Positions 35,729-44,545 of a stretch of DNA of 64,000 nt are shown here, one piece after another; positions within the stretch are counted from its first letter, which is position 1; every line of letters starts with the position of its first letter. Location of the stretch: contig DAOUAM010000028.1 in the NCBI GenBank assembly GCA_034433305.1, positions 62,001 through 126,000 on the forward strand, written 5' to 3'. The position numbers and the translations under genes were made by a program. The notes beneath the pieces are model-generated. The model worked only from the letters and a program-made list of their open reading frames with translations, had not been told where the DNA came from and made no database searches. The DNA comes from DAOUAM01 sp034433305 (GTDB lineage Bacteria > Chloroflexota > Dehalococcoidia > Lucifugimonadales > DAOUAM01).

Positions 35729-35926
35729 ATGGCGTGGTTGGAATACCGCAAGGTGCCCAACCTGATAACCGCCGAGATGTGGAAGGACGCCCTGGAGGCC
35801 GAGGGCCTGCCCACCAGGATACTGCCAGAGGGCGACGTGCTGCGCTGGGGCGAGCGCGTGCCGTTCCGGGTGCTGGTCCCCAAAGGACGCGAGCACGTGG
35901 CCGACGAGATACTGAGGAAGCTGTAG
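35729..35926 (+). CDS. Small DUF2007-like protein inserted in the nuo operon
   Basis: A 65-residue protein: MAWLEYRKVPNLITAEMWKD, then ALEAEGLPTRILPEG and RVPFRVLVPKGREHVADEIL. The pattern (residue shift between chains, LEAEGIP, a V-P strand and a final helix) matches DUF2007 proteins, sometimes named signal-transducing proteins of unknown role. It sits 3 bases after nuoK, and its stop directly abuts the nuoL ATG, so it is co-translated with complex I. It is not a known complex I subunit. Confidence 0.65.
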   Translation: MAWLEYRKVPNLITAEMWKDALEAEGLPTRILPEGDVLRWGERVPFRVLVPKGREHVADEILRKL

Positions 35927-37924
35927 ATGCTGCTTATTACCGAGCTAGGCGTCTGGCTCATTTTCCTGCTGCCCCTCGGCTCTTTTGTCGCCATTTCCTT
36001 CATCGTCAGGCCCTTCCTCAACCGCTACTCCCGTTTCGCGGCCTACCTGACCATTCTTGCCATCCTCCTGTCCCTGGTGCTGGCGTGCATAGCCCTGGCC
36101 AGCGTGATAAATGTCGAGGGCGAGAGCGTCGCCGCTGCCCAGGACAGCACCTGGTCCCACTCCTGGCTGCGGATTGGCGACGACTTCGACCTCAGGATAG
36201 GCGTCCTGCTGGACCCGCTGACGGCCATCATGCTGGTGGTGGTCTCCAGCATAAGCCTCCTGGTGCAGATTTACTCCATCGGCTACATGAGGAGCGAGGA
36301 GTACTCGCGCTACTACGCCTACATGTCGCTCTTCACGGCGTCCATGCTGGGGCTGGTGATTTCCAGCAACGTCATCCAGCTCTTCGTGTTCTGGGAGCTG
36401 GTGGGCCTGTGCTCCTACCTGCTCATCGGGTTCTGGTACCACCGGCCCAGCGCAGCGGCGGCAGCCAAAAAGGCCTTCATTGTCACCCGCCTGGGCGACT
36501 TCGGTTTCCTGCTGGCCATCATGTACCTGTTCTTCAATGCCGACAGGTTCGCCGCCGAGGGCCTGGACCCCTTCGTGATAGAGGACATTTACCGGGCGGT
36601 GGCCGTCGGAGGCGTGGTAACCTCCAGCGTGGCCATGTGGCTGGCCGTGGGCATATTCTCCGGCGCTGTGGGCAAGTCGGCCCAGTTCCCGCTGCATACC
36701 TGGTTGCCCGACGCCATGGAAGGCCCCACGCCGGTCAGCGCCCTCATCCATGCGGCGACCATGGTGGCCGCCGGCGTATTCCTGGTGGCCCGCTTCTTCC
36801 CCGTGTTTGAAGCGTCCCAAGTAGCCATGAACACGGTGGCCCTGATTGGCGGCTTCACCGCCATATTCGCCGCCTCCATGGGCCTGGTCATGACCGACAT
36901 CAAGCGGGTACTGGCGTACTCCACCGTAAGCCAGCTCGGGTACATGATGCTGGCCCTGGGCGTGGGCGCTTACGGTGCCGCCATCTTCCACCTGTTCACC
37001 CACGCCTTCTTCAAGGCGCTGCTGTTCCTGGGCTCGGGCAGCGTCAGCCACGCCACGGGCACCTTCGACATGCGCCAGATGGGCGGGCTGCGCCGTCACA
37101 TGCCCTGGACCTACGCCACCTTCCTGGTCGGCGGGCTGAGCCTGGCCGGCATATTCCCCTTGGCTGGCTTCTGGAGCAAGGACGAGATACTGACCCACGC
37201 CTGGGGGGCTGGCAGCGCAGCGGGCCAGGCCGTTTTCTGGATGGGCCTGGTGGCCGCCTTCATGACGGCCTTCTACGTGTTCCGGGCGCTATTCCTGACA
37301 TTCGAGGGCGAGTCCCGGGTAGGGGGGCACCCTGAGCACACCCAGGCCGGCCACCACAACGGCGGCCCGCACCTGGCCGAATCGCCGGCCGTCATGCTGG
37401 TCCCTCTGGTGGTGCTGGCGGTGCCTTCGCTGGTGGCCGGGTTCCTGGCCAACCCGGTAGTGGACCTGGGCTTCGTGCCGGCGCACTGGATGACCGAGTT
37501 CCTGGCCGGCGGGCCGGTGGAGATGGAGGCCGAGCCGTTCGACCTGCGCATGGGCATCGTGTCCACCATCGTGGCCCTGGGGGGCATAGCCCTGGCCTAC
37601 CTCATGTATGGCACCCGGAAGGTGTCGCCGGAGGCCCTGGGGGAGCGCCTGAAGCCCCTCTACAGGCTGGTATTCAACAAGTACTACGTGGACGAAATCT
37701 ACGAGGGCATCCTGACGGTAAGGGTGTTCTATCGGGGCGTTGCCAATGTGCTGGACTGGATTGACAAGGCCGTGGTGGACAACGTGTACGACGGCATAGC
37801 CTGGTTCGGACGCGGCATAGGCCGGGCAGTGGGCAAGCTCCAGACGGGGCAGCTCCAGGGCTACGGCGTGGCCATATCCATAGGTATCCTGGTAATCTTC
37901 GGAATCTATCTCTTCTTCCGATAG
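35927..37924 (+). CDS. nuoL: NADH-quinone oxidoreductase subunit L
   Basis: A 665-residue antiporter-like subunit with many membrane helices, including FWELVGLCSYLLIGFWYHRP near 150 and KSAQFPLHTWLPDAMEGPTP at about 248-267 with the key Lys and Asp. The C-terminal part (after about 560) includes the long lateral helix and its anchoring helix. It pumps protons at the far end of the membrane arm. Confidence 0.96.
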   Translation: MLLITELGVWLIFLLPLGSFVAISFIVRPFLNRYSRFAAYLTILAILLSLVLACIALASVINVEGESVAAAQDSTWSHSWLRIGDDFDLRIGVLLDPLTAIMLVVVSSISLLVQIYSIGYMRSEEYSRYYAYMSLFTASMLGLVISSNVIQLFVFWELVGLCSYLLIGFWYHRPSAAAAAKKAFIVTRLGDFGFLLAIMYLFFNADRFAAEGLDPFVIEDIYRAVAVGGVVTSSVAMWLAVGIFSGAVGKSAQFPLHTWLPDAMEGPTPVSALIHAATMVAAGVFLVARFFPVFEASQVAMNTVALIGGFTAIFAASMGLVMTDIKRVLAYSTVSQLGYMMLALGVGAYGAAIFHLFTHAFFKALLFLGSGSVSHATGTFDMRQMGGLRRHMPWTYATFLVGGLSLAGIFPLAGFWSKDEILTHAWGAGSAAGQAVFWMGLVAAFMTAFYVFRALFLTFEGESRVGGHPEHTQAGHHNGGPHLAESPAVMLVPLVVLAVPSLVAGFLANPVVDLGFVPAHWMTEFLAGGPVEMEAEPFDLRMGIVSTIVALGGIALAYLMYGTRKVSPEALGERLKPLYRLVFNKYYVDEIYEGILTVRVFYRGVANVLDWIDKAVVDNVYDGIAWFGRGIGRAVGKLQTGQLQGYGVAISIGILVIFGIYLFFR

Positions 37925-37936
37925 CGGGGGCGAGCC

Positions 37937-39457
37937 TTGCAGTTCTCAGGATTGCTGACCGCGACAGTCTTCCTGCCTCTGGTGGGGGCCATGGTCATCG
38001 CCCTGCTGGTGCGGGGTGACCGGGCCATACGCTTCTTCGCCGGTGCCGTCTCGCTGGCGACGCTGGCGCTGAGCATCGTCGTTTTCACCAGCTACGACAC
38101 ACGGGCCGGCGGCGTGCAACTGGTGGACAGGGTGGAGGACTGGATACCCTTCGTGGGCACGCTCCAGGTGCAGTACTTCCTGGGCGTGGACGGGCTCAGC
38201 GCGCCCCTGGTGCTGCTGACGGGGCTGCTGGGCGCGGTGGCCGTGTTCGCATCCTGGGGCGTGACGCTGCGCGTGAGGGAGTACTTCGTCTGGCTGCTGG
38301 CCCTCCAGACGGCGGTGATGGGCGTGTTCACGGCACTGGACTTCATCCTGTTCTTCCTCCTGTGGGAGCTGGAGCTGGTGCCCATGTTCTTCCTTATCTC
38401 CGTCTGGGGCAGTGGCCGCCGAGAGTACTCGGCTATGAAGTTCCTGATTTTCACCTTCGTCGGCAGCGCCTTCATGCTGGTGGGAATCCTGGCCCTGTTC
38501 TTCTCCACCGGCACCTTCGACATGACCGAGCTACCCGACGCCATTCAGCGGAGCAGCCTGGTGCTGCCGGTGGGGCTGGTCTTCACACTGCTGTTCATCG
38601 CCTTCGCCATCAAGCTGCCCGTGTGGCCGCTGCACACCTGGCTCCCCGACGCCCACACCGACGCGCCCACGGCGGCGAGCATCATGCTGGCCGGCGTGCT
38701 GCTGAAGATGGGCGGCTACGGCATGATACGCATATCGGCGGCCATGTTCCCCAGTGTAATAGCTGACATAGCCTGGCTGCTGGCCCTGGCCGGCGTCATC
38801 AACGTGCTCTATGGCGCCGTGGTGACGCTGCGCCAGACGGACCTGAAGCGTCTCATAGCCTTCAGCAGCATCAGCCACATGGGCTATGTGCTGGTGGGCC
38901 TGGCGTCGGTGGCCGGCGTGGGCGGGTTCGTGTCGTCGGTAGGGCTGACGGGCGCCTCGCTCCAGATGTTCACCCACGGCACCATCACGGGGCTGCTGTT
39001 CCTGATGGTGGGGCTGATTTACGAGAAGGCCCATACGCGATATATCCCGGACCTGGGCGGGCTGGCGACGCGCATGCCCCTGGTGGCCACCGCCTTCCTG
39101 CTGGCGGGCCTGGCGTCGCTGGGGCTGCCTGGCACCAGCGGCTTCGTCTCGGAGATACTGGTGTTCCTGGGCACCTTCAGGGTATGGAGCTGGGCGACAG
39201 CGCTGAGCGCCTTCGGCGTCGTGCTAACGGCCGGCTACATCCTGTGGATGATGCAGCGGACGCTATTTGGCCCTGGCAAGGAGCGGTTCCAGCACATCGC
39301 CGACGCCACCAGGCTGGAGATGCTGCCAGTGGCCGCGCTGGTGATAGCCATCCTGGTGGTGGGCATCTACCCCGCCTTGATTTCAGACGTGTTCGCCAAC
39401 GGCGTCGGGCCTGTGGTGGAGTCCCTGCAAAACGTCGCCCAGGCGCGGCTGAGGTAA
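37937..39457 (+). CDS. nuoM: NADH-quinone oxidoreductase subunit M
   Basis: A 506-residue antiporter-like subunit: LLWELELVPMFFLISVWGSG and KLPVWPLHTWLPDAHTDAPT contain the conserved glutamate and lysine of the proton channel. The start is TTG at 37937, 12 bases after nuoL, with GGGGGCGAG in front. Confidence 0.95.
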   Translation: MQFSGLLTATVFLPLVGAMVIALLVRGDRAIRFFAGAVSLATLALSIVVFTSYDTRAGGVQLVDRVEDWIPFVGTLQVQYFLGVDGLSAPLVLLTGLLGAVAVFASWGVTLRVREYFVWLLALQTAVMGVFTALDFILFFLLWELELVPMFFLISVWGSGRREYSAMKFLIFTFVGSAFMLVGILALFFSTGTFDMTELPDAIQRSSLVLPVGLVFTLLFIAFAIKLPVWPLHTWLPDAHTDAPTAASIMLAGVLLKMGGYGMIRISAAMFPSVIADIAWLLALAGVINVLYGAVVTLRQTDLKRLIAFSSISHMGYVLVGLASVAGVGGFVSSVGLTGASLQMFTHGTITGLLFLMVGLIYEKAHTRYIPDLGGLATRMPLVATAFLLAGLASLGLPGTSGFVSEILVFLGTFRVWSWATALSAFGVVLTAGYILWMMQRTLFGPGKERFQHIADATRLEMLPVAALVIAILVVGIYPALISDVFANGVGPVVESLQNVAQARLR

Positions 39458-39485
39458 GCTTCAGAGGGACAAAGGTCCTGGCTAT

Positions 39486-40985
39486 ATGACTGCGCACGAT
39501 CTCTACCTTCTGTCGCCGGAGTTGAGCATGGCCGGGCTGGCCATGCTGGTTATGCTGCTGGACCTGGTGGTGCGTCGCAAAGGGGGCCTGGCGGCGCTGG
39601 CAGTGGTGGGCCTGGCCGTCCCCCTGGGCTTCAGCATTGTGCTGTGGTTCGACCTCAACGAGGGCGGCATAAGCTCCGTCAACAGCATCCTGCCCTTCAC
39701 CTTCGTGGTGGACAAGTTCGCTCTGTTCTTCAAGTTCCTGTTCATAGGCGTGGCGGCGCTGGTGCTGCTGGCCTCCATCGAGTACGTGCGGCACTTCCAG
39801 CGCTTCCAGGCGGAGTACTACGGGCTGGTGCTGCTTTCTGCCACGGGCATGATGCTGCTGGCGTCCACCGTGGAGCTTATCACCATATACATATCCCTGG
39901 AGCTTACGGCGCTGCCGGTGGCGGCGCTGGCCGCGTTCCTGGGCACCAGCCGCTCCTCGGAGTCGGGAGTCAAGTTCCTGCTGCTCAGCGCCATAAGCTC
40001 GGCGGTGCTGCTTTATGGCATGGTGATGGTCTACGGCTTCACCGGCAGCACGCGCCTTGAGGAGATCGCGTCGCAGCTAGGCAAGCTGGGCCTGAGCGGC
40101 GAGACGCCCTTCGGGAGCTACCTGCTGCTCCTGGGCATCGCGCTGATTATCGCGGGGTTCGGGTTCAAGATCGCCAGCGTCCCCTTCCAGATGTGGGCGC
40201 CAGACGTGTACGAAGGCTCGCCCACGCCCATCACAGCCTTCCTGTCGGTGGCCTCCAAGGCCGCCGGCTTTGCGGTCATCCTGCGCGTGTTTTACATAGC
40301 CTTCCCGCTGGAGACGCTGAGCATTGAGTGGAGCGCCGTCTTCGCGGTGCTCAGCGTGCTGTCCATGAGCCTGGGAAACCTGGTGGCCATAGGGCAGAGC
40401 AACATCAAACGGCTGCTGGCCTACAGCACCATTGCCCACGCCGGCTATCTGATGATAGGGCTGGCCGCCATAGCCGCCCGGGGCGCCGACGCCGACGCGG
40501 CCTTCGGCCCTTCAGGTGTGCTGTTCTACCTGGGCGGGTACGCGGCCACCAACCTGGCGGCCTTCTCCACCGTTATCGCCATCTCCAACCGTATCGGCAG
40601 CGACACGATTGATGACTTCGCCGGCATGGGACGCCGAGCGCCGCTCCTGGCGGCGGTGCTCACTCTCGCTATGGTGTCCCTGATAGGCGTCCCTCCCACC
40701 GTTGGGTTCATAACCAAGGTGTACCTGTTCGGGGCCGCGGTGGACAGCGGCCTGACCTGGCTGGCCGTGGCTGGCGTGGTCAACAGCGTGATTTCGGCCT
40801 ACTACTACCTGCGGGTGGTGAAGGCCATGTACCTGTCGCCGCCGGCATCCACCGAGCCCATAGCCTCCGGGCTGCCCATGAAACTGGCGGTGCTGGGCAC
40901 CTTCGCCGGCATAGCCTTCTTCGGCATCTACCCGGCGCCGCTGCTGAACCTGGCCAGGACCGCCGCCTCGGTGCTGCTGTCCTGA
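39486..40985 (+). CDS. nuoN: NADH-quinone oxidoreductase subunit N
   Basis: A 499-residue antiporter-like subunit with LLASTVELITIYISLELTAL near 125 and KIASVPFQMWAPDVYEGSPT at about 227-246. It is the third proton channel and the last gene of the operon, after a 28-base gap. No nuoE, nuoF or nuoG follows. Confidence 0.95.
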   Translation: MTAHDLYLLSPELSMAGLAMLVMLLDLVVRRKGGLAALAVVGLAVPLGFSIVLWFDLNEGGISSVNSILPFTFVVDKFALFFKFLFIGVAALVLLASIEYVRHFQRFQAEYYGLVLLSATGMMLLASTVELITIYISLELTALPVAALAAFLGTSRSSESGVKFLLLSAISSAVLLYGMVMVYGFTGSTRLEEIASQLGKLGLSGETPFGSYLLLLGIALIIAGFGFKIASVPFQMWAPDVYEGSPTPITAFLSVASKAAGFAVILRVFYIAFPLETLSIEWSAVFAVLSVLSMSLGNLVAIGQSNIKRLLAYSTIAHAGYLMIGLAAIAARGADADAAFGPSGVLFYLGGYAATNLAAFSTVIAISNRIGSDTIDDFAGMGRRAPLLAAVLTLAMVSLIGVPPTVGFITKVYLFGAAVDSGLTWLAVAGVVNSVISAYYYLRVVKAMYLSPPASTEPIASGLPMKLAVLGTFAGIAFFGIYPAPLLNLARTAASVLLS

Positions 40986-41222
40986 GCCCAGGTCCCTTGA
41001 CACGCCACCGGGCCGACGCTGGACTCCCGGAGCGTCGTATGCCCGCTGCAAGCCCTGCGTGACGTCTAGGTGGCGGGAGAGGCGTGGCCCTCCCCTTTGA
41101 CACCACCCGGGACAGGAAAGGCACAGAGGCCCTGTACCACATTTGCGTCGCTGCTGATAGACTGTACAGCGACCAGGCAGGCTTGAAGAGTTCCCGCAGC
41201 AGATGAAGGCAAGAACCAGAAC

Positions 41223-42089
41223 ATGTCCCAGCGCAAACTCATAGGGCTGGTCTACAACGCGCGGATGCGCGACGCCGCTCCCCTGGTGGAGTTCCTGGTG
41301 GAGGCGCTGAAGCTCAGGGACCGGAGCTGGACCAGCGCCACCACGGAGATGGACACCATCCGGGACAAGCTGGAGTCCACGTCCACCATCATCACCGTGG
41401 GCGGCGACGGGACTATCCTGCGGGCTGTCCGGGTGGCGGCCCCCTTCGCCATACCCATCCTGGGTATCAACATGGGACGCATCGGCTTCATGACCGAGCT
41501 TTCCGTGGACGAGGCCATAAAAAAGGTCCCGGAGTACCTGAACGGCGGGCCGGCGGTGGAGGAGCGCATGATGCTCCAGACGCTAGTACTGCCCGCGTCC
41601 GGCGGGGAGCCGCGCATGGCGGCCCACGCCCTCAATGACGTGGTGCTGGGCAGGGGGGCCATCGGCAAGCTGCTGGACATTTCCGCGACCATTGACGGCG
41701 TGCCCGTGACCACCTACCGCGCCGATGCTATCATAGCGGCCACGGCCACCGGCAGCACGGGCTACGCGCTGTCGGCGGGAGGCCCCGTCATCCATCCCCA
41801 GACAAAGGTCATACTCTTGCAGCCCGTGGCGCCGCATACCGGCCTGCGCAACGGCCTGCTCCTGCCTGGCGAGTCGGTAATCGAGCTAAGCGCCGGCAAC
41901 GAGCAGCAGGCAATCCTCAGCGTGGACGGCTCCCTGGACACGGCCCTCAGTCCCCACGACAAGGTGGTGGTGCGGCGCAGCCCCCATGTGGCACGTTTCC
42001 TGCGCATGCACCCTTCCGCCGGGTTCTATGCCTCGCTGGCCCAGCGCCTGGGGCTGATCTACGGCACCCGCCGGCCAGATACCAAGTAG
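41223..42089 (+). CDS. nadK: NAD kinase
   Basis: A 288-residue protein with the GGDGT motif at 60-64 (ITVGGDGTILRAVR), GINMGRIGFM near 82-91 and the second glycine-rich site ATATGSTGYALSAGGPV. It phosphorylates NAD to NADP in the cytoplasm. It follows the nuo operon after 237 bases without a clear promoter. The next gene starts 14 bases after its stop. Confidence 0.93.
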   Translation: MSQRKLIGLVYNARMRDAAPLVEFLVEALKLRDRSWTSATTEMDTIRDKLESTSTIITVGGDGTILRAVRVAAPFAIPILGINMGRIGFMTELSVDEAIKKVPEYLNGGPAVEERMMLQTLVLPASGGEPRMAAHALNDVVLGRGAIGKLLDISATIDGVPVTTYRADAIIAATATGSTGYALSAGGPVIHPQTKVILLQPVAPHTGLRNGLLLPGESVIELSAGNEQQAILSVDGSLDTALSPHDKVVVRRSPHVARFLRMHPSAGFYASLAQRLGLIYGTRRPDTK

Positions 42090-42103
42090 CGAAGGAGACC
42101 ACT

Positions 42104-42640
42104 ATGGAACCCGAACAGGTGTTAAGCACCCAGTCAGTCTACGAGGGCAGGATCGTCAAGGTGCGCGTGGACACAGTGTTGCTGCCCGGAGGCGGCGAGG
42201 CATCCCGCGAGGTGGTGGAGCACCGGCCGGCGGTGGTCGTGGTCCCTCTGGATGGCGAGGACAACGTCATCCTGGTGCGGCAGTACCGCCATCCGGTGGG
42301 CCATGCCATGCTGGAGGCGCCGGCGGGCCTGGTGGAGGAGGGGGAGCACCCCGACGACTGCGCCCAGCGGGAGCTGCAGGAGGAGACGGGCCACTACTCT
42401 CGGAACCTGCGGGCGCTGGGCGGCTTCTGGACCAGCCCCGGCTTCTGCACCGAGTTCATTTATGCCTACCTGGCCAGGGACCTGGTGCCCGGCACGCTCC
42501 AGCCCGATGGCGATGAAAACATCCAGGTCGAGCGGATACCACTGTCGCGCATAGGGAAGCTGATACGGGTAGGGGAGATAGAGGATGCCAAGACCATCGC
42601 GGCGCTACTGATGGTGACCTGCCTGTTCAGCAACGACTAG
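42104..42640 (+). CDS. NUDIX hydrolase, ADP-ribose pyrophosphatase type
   Basis: A 178-residue protein with a complete Nudix box from Gly75 to position 97 (GLVEEGEHPDDC then AQRELQEETGH), matching GX5EX7REUXEEXG, and upstream ILVRQYRHPVGHAMLEAPAG, typical of ADP-ribose pyrophosphatases (NudF). It would hydrolyse ADP-ribose to AMP and ribose-phosphate using magnesium. The pairing with NAD kinase suggests a role in pyridine nucleotide upkeep. Confidence 0.88.
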   Translation: MEPEQVLSTQSVYEGRIVKVRVDTVLLPGGGEASREVVEHRPAVVVVPLDGEDNVILVRQYRHPVGHAMLEAPAGLVEEGEHPDDCAQRELQEETGHYSRNLRALGGFWTSPGFCTEFIYAYLARDLVPGTLQPDGDENIQVERIPLSRIGKLIRVGEIEDAKTIAALLMVTCLFSND

Positions 42641-42666
42641 TACCATGTCTGCTGAGGTGAACTGCC

Positions 42667-44025
42667 GTGGCCAGAATTGACGACCTTCTCCAACAGGTTG
42701 ACCAGGCCCAGGACGAGATTATCGCGCTGGAGCAGGACCTGGTGCGCATCCCGTCTGTGAACACGGGCTTCATGCCCACCGGGAACGAGACCGAGGTCTG
42801 CAGGTACATACGGGACTGGCTGGCCCGCGATGGCATCCAGTGCGAGGTCCTGGAGTCAGCGCCAGGGAGGGGCAACCTCATCGCCCGGCTGGAAGGCCGC
42901 TCCCACCAGACCGGGCTGATGTTCATGTCCCACACTGACGTTGTGCCCGTGGAGGACGAGAGGAAGTGGCGCTTCCCGCCCTTCAGCGCTACTATCTCCG
43001 AGGGACGCATCTATGGGCGCGGGGCGTCGGACTGCAAGGGGCTGCTGACCGCCCAGCTCATGGCCATGCGCATCCTGAAGCGCAACGGCGTGCGGCCGGA
43101 GCGCAGCCTGGCGCTGGTGTCGGGCGCGGACGAAGAGCACGGAGGCCGCTACGGCTTCGGCTGGCTGGCCCAGCACCATCCCGAGAAGCTGGCCGCGCCC
43201 TTCGCGGTCAACGAGGGCGGTGGGACGCCCATCGAGGCCGCCGGCGGGCTGGTGTACGTGCTGGGCGTTGGCGAGAAGGGGCGTCTCCAGGTGGAGATTG
43301 ACGTGAAGGGCTCCAGCGCCCACGCCTCGGTGCCCTGGCAGGGCACCAACGCCCTCTTCAGGCTGCACAGGGTGCTCCAGCGCATCGAGGAGTACGAGCC
43401 TGAGCGGGATACCTCCACCAGCCTGTTCGGGTACCTGTCCACCTTCGCCATCGAGCACAAGCCCTCGCCCCAGAACGTGGACCAGATTATCGCCGAGGTG
43501 GAGCCTAAAAGCCCGCGCTTTGCGTCCATGCTACGCGCCCTCTCGCGCATGACCCTGACACCAACCATGATCAGGGGCGGCATCAAGTCCAACAGCGTGC
43601 CCGAGTCCATCCGTCTCACCTGCGACGTGCGGACGCTGCCCCACCAGGACGAGGGCTACCTGAGGCGGGAGCTGGACAGGGTGCTGGATGGCATCCCTGG
43701 CGTGAGCTATGAGATAGACTACATGGCCGTGCCCAACGCCTCGCCCTTCGAGACCGAGTTCGCGGAGAGCATCAAGCGTGCCATGGCGCGGGCGCTGGGG
43801 CGACAGGATATACAGTGGGTGCCCGGGATTAGCACAGGCTTCACCGACTCCCGCTTCACCCGCCCCCTGGGCGTGGTTACCTACGGCTTCTCCGGCGCTC
43901 ATCCTGACGATGACCCCATGCTCAGCCGCGCCCATGGCACCGACGAGTCCATTGGCATAAAGAGCCTGATAAGCGGCACGAAGGCCATGCTGGCGCTGGC
44001 TTACGACCTGCTGGCGGCCAGGTAG
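42667..44025 (+). CDS. M20-family metallopeptidase (ArgE/DapE/carboxypeptidase-like)
   Basis: A 452-residue protein with metal-binding His89 and Asp91 (MSHTDVVP), Asp122 (RGASDCKGLL), the Glu156/Glu157 pair (SGADEEHGG) and a later His in SGAHPDDDPM. The dimerisation domain lies around 205-330. M20 proteins cleave peptides or N-acyl amino acids. The start is GTG at 42667 with GAGGTGA a few bases before. It lies 26 bases after the NUDIX gene. Confidence 0.88.
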   Translation: MARIDDLLQQVDQAQDEIIALEQDLVRIPSVNTGFMPTGNETEVCRYIRDWLARDGIQCEVLESAPGRGNLIARLEGRSHQTGLMFMSHTDVVPVEDERKWRFPPFSATISEGRIYGRGASDCKGLLTAQLMAMRILKRNGVRPERSLALVSGADEEHGGRYGFGWLAQHHPEKLAAPFAVNEGGGTPIEAAGGLVYVLGVGEKGRLQVEIDVKGSSAHASVPWQGTNALFRLHRVLQRIEEYEPERDTSTSLFGYLSTFAIEHKPSPQNVDQIIAEVEPKSPRFASMLRALSRMTLTPTMIRGGIKSNSVPESIRLTCDVRTLPHQDEGYLRRELDRVLDGIPGVSYEIDYMAVPNASPFETEFAESIKRAMARALGRQDIQWVPGISTGFTDSRFTRPLGVVTYGFSGAHPDDDPMLSRAHGTDESIGIKSLISGTKAMLALAYDLLAAR

Positions 44026-44086
44026 GAGTACCTCCGACAAAGCTCCACACGGGAGGTGTGGCCCCATAAACTCCCCCAGAAACCCC

Positions 44087-44121
44087 TTGACAAGAACAAC
44101 AGTCCTGTTCTAGTATGTTCT
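44087..44121 (+). promoter_or_regulatory. Promoter with palindrome in the spacer, upstream of the 86-residue orphan
   Basis: TTGACA at 44087-44092, an 18-base spacer and TAGTAT at 44111-44116. Inside the spacer lies the exact inverted repeat AGAACA, seven bases, TGTTCT (44093-44111), and a third TGTTCT half-site follows at 44116-44121. A protein bound here would block RNA polymerase. The GAAC/GTTC arms recall LexA boxes of Gram-positive type, but with longer spacing (GAAC-N9-GTTC), so the regulator is unknown. Confidence 0.7.
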
Positions 44122-44156
44122 GGAAATGTCCAAAACGTTTGTTTCGGGGGAGAGCA

Positions 44157-44417
44157 ATGGAGCAGAACAGGACTAGGCAGTCGGTCCTTCAACTGGCCAT
44201 GCCAGGTATGCCAACGCTCCCCAAGACTGCCGCCAGCTATGCCACGCTGATGCCCGGCCAGGAAGTCATATACCTGGGGCACATCAGCGGCGGGCCGCGC
44301 TACGGCGCCAGGGGTGTCGTCAGGCAGACCCACCGCCGCAAGGCAGTGGTTGACCTGGGCAGGTCAGGCACCTGGCACATTCCCTACTACTTCCTGGGCG
44401 TCCCAGCAGTCGCCTAG
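44157..44417 (+). CDS. Small orphan protein with an SH3/KOW-like pattern
   Basis: An 86-residue protein that I do not recognise. It starts at ATG 44157 after GGGGAGAGCA. The N-terminal third (about 25 residues) is basic and hydroxyl-rich, and the rest reads LMPGQEVIYLGHISGGPRYG, then GVVRQTHRRKAVVDLGRSG and TWHIPYYFLGVP. Short strands split by Gly turns, with a VYLG start and W-H-I-P-Y-Y end, suggest a small beta-barrel such as SH3 or KOW, often nucleic-acid binding. No signal peptide or membrane part. Its promoter has an embedded palindrome. A single-gene unit. Confidence 0.6.
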   Translation: MEQNRTRQSVLQLAMPGMPTLPKTAASYATLMPGQEVIYLGHISGGPRYGARGVVRQTHRRKAVVDLGRSGTWHIPYYFLGVPAVA

Positions 44418-44477
44418 GGCGTCATCAGGCCCAGCGTATGCCATGAGTGGGCAGACCACTGGCCCAGGGCATGCAAG

Positions 44478-44521
44478 GGCAAGTTTGAAGCTCGCCCCTA
44501 CACACGGTCATGTAGGCGCAA
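44478..44521. repeat. Double palindrome in the 44.4-44.5 kb intergenic region
   Basis: An imperfect hairpin with GGGCAAG and CTCGCCC arms is followed by an exact inverted repeat CCTACA, eight bases, TGTAGG. It lies between two convergent genes and may serve as a bidirectional terminator or belong to a dispersed palindromic repeat. Confidence 0.4.
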
Positions 44522-44545
44522 CTCAAAAATTACTGTAGGGAGCGC

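Noticed and set aside
41097..41163. Promoter for nadK from TTGACA at 41097
   Set aside because: No acceptable -10 box lies 16-18 bases downstream; a TAGACT at 41158 has no -35 partner.
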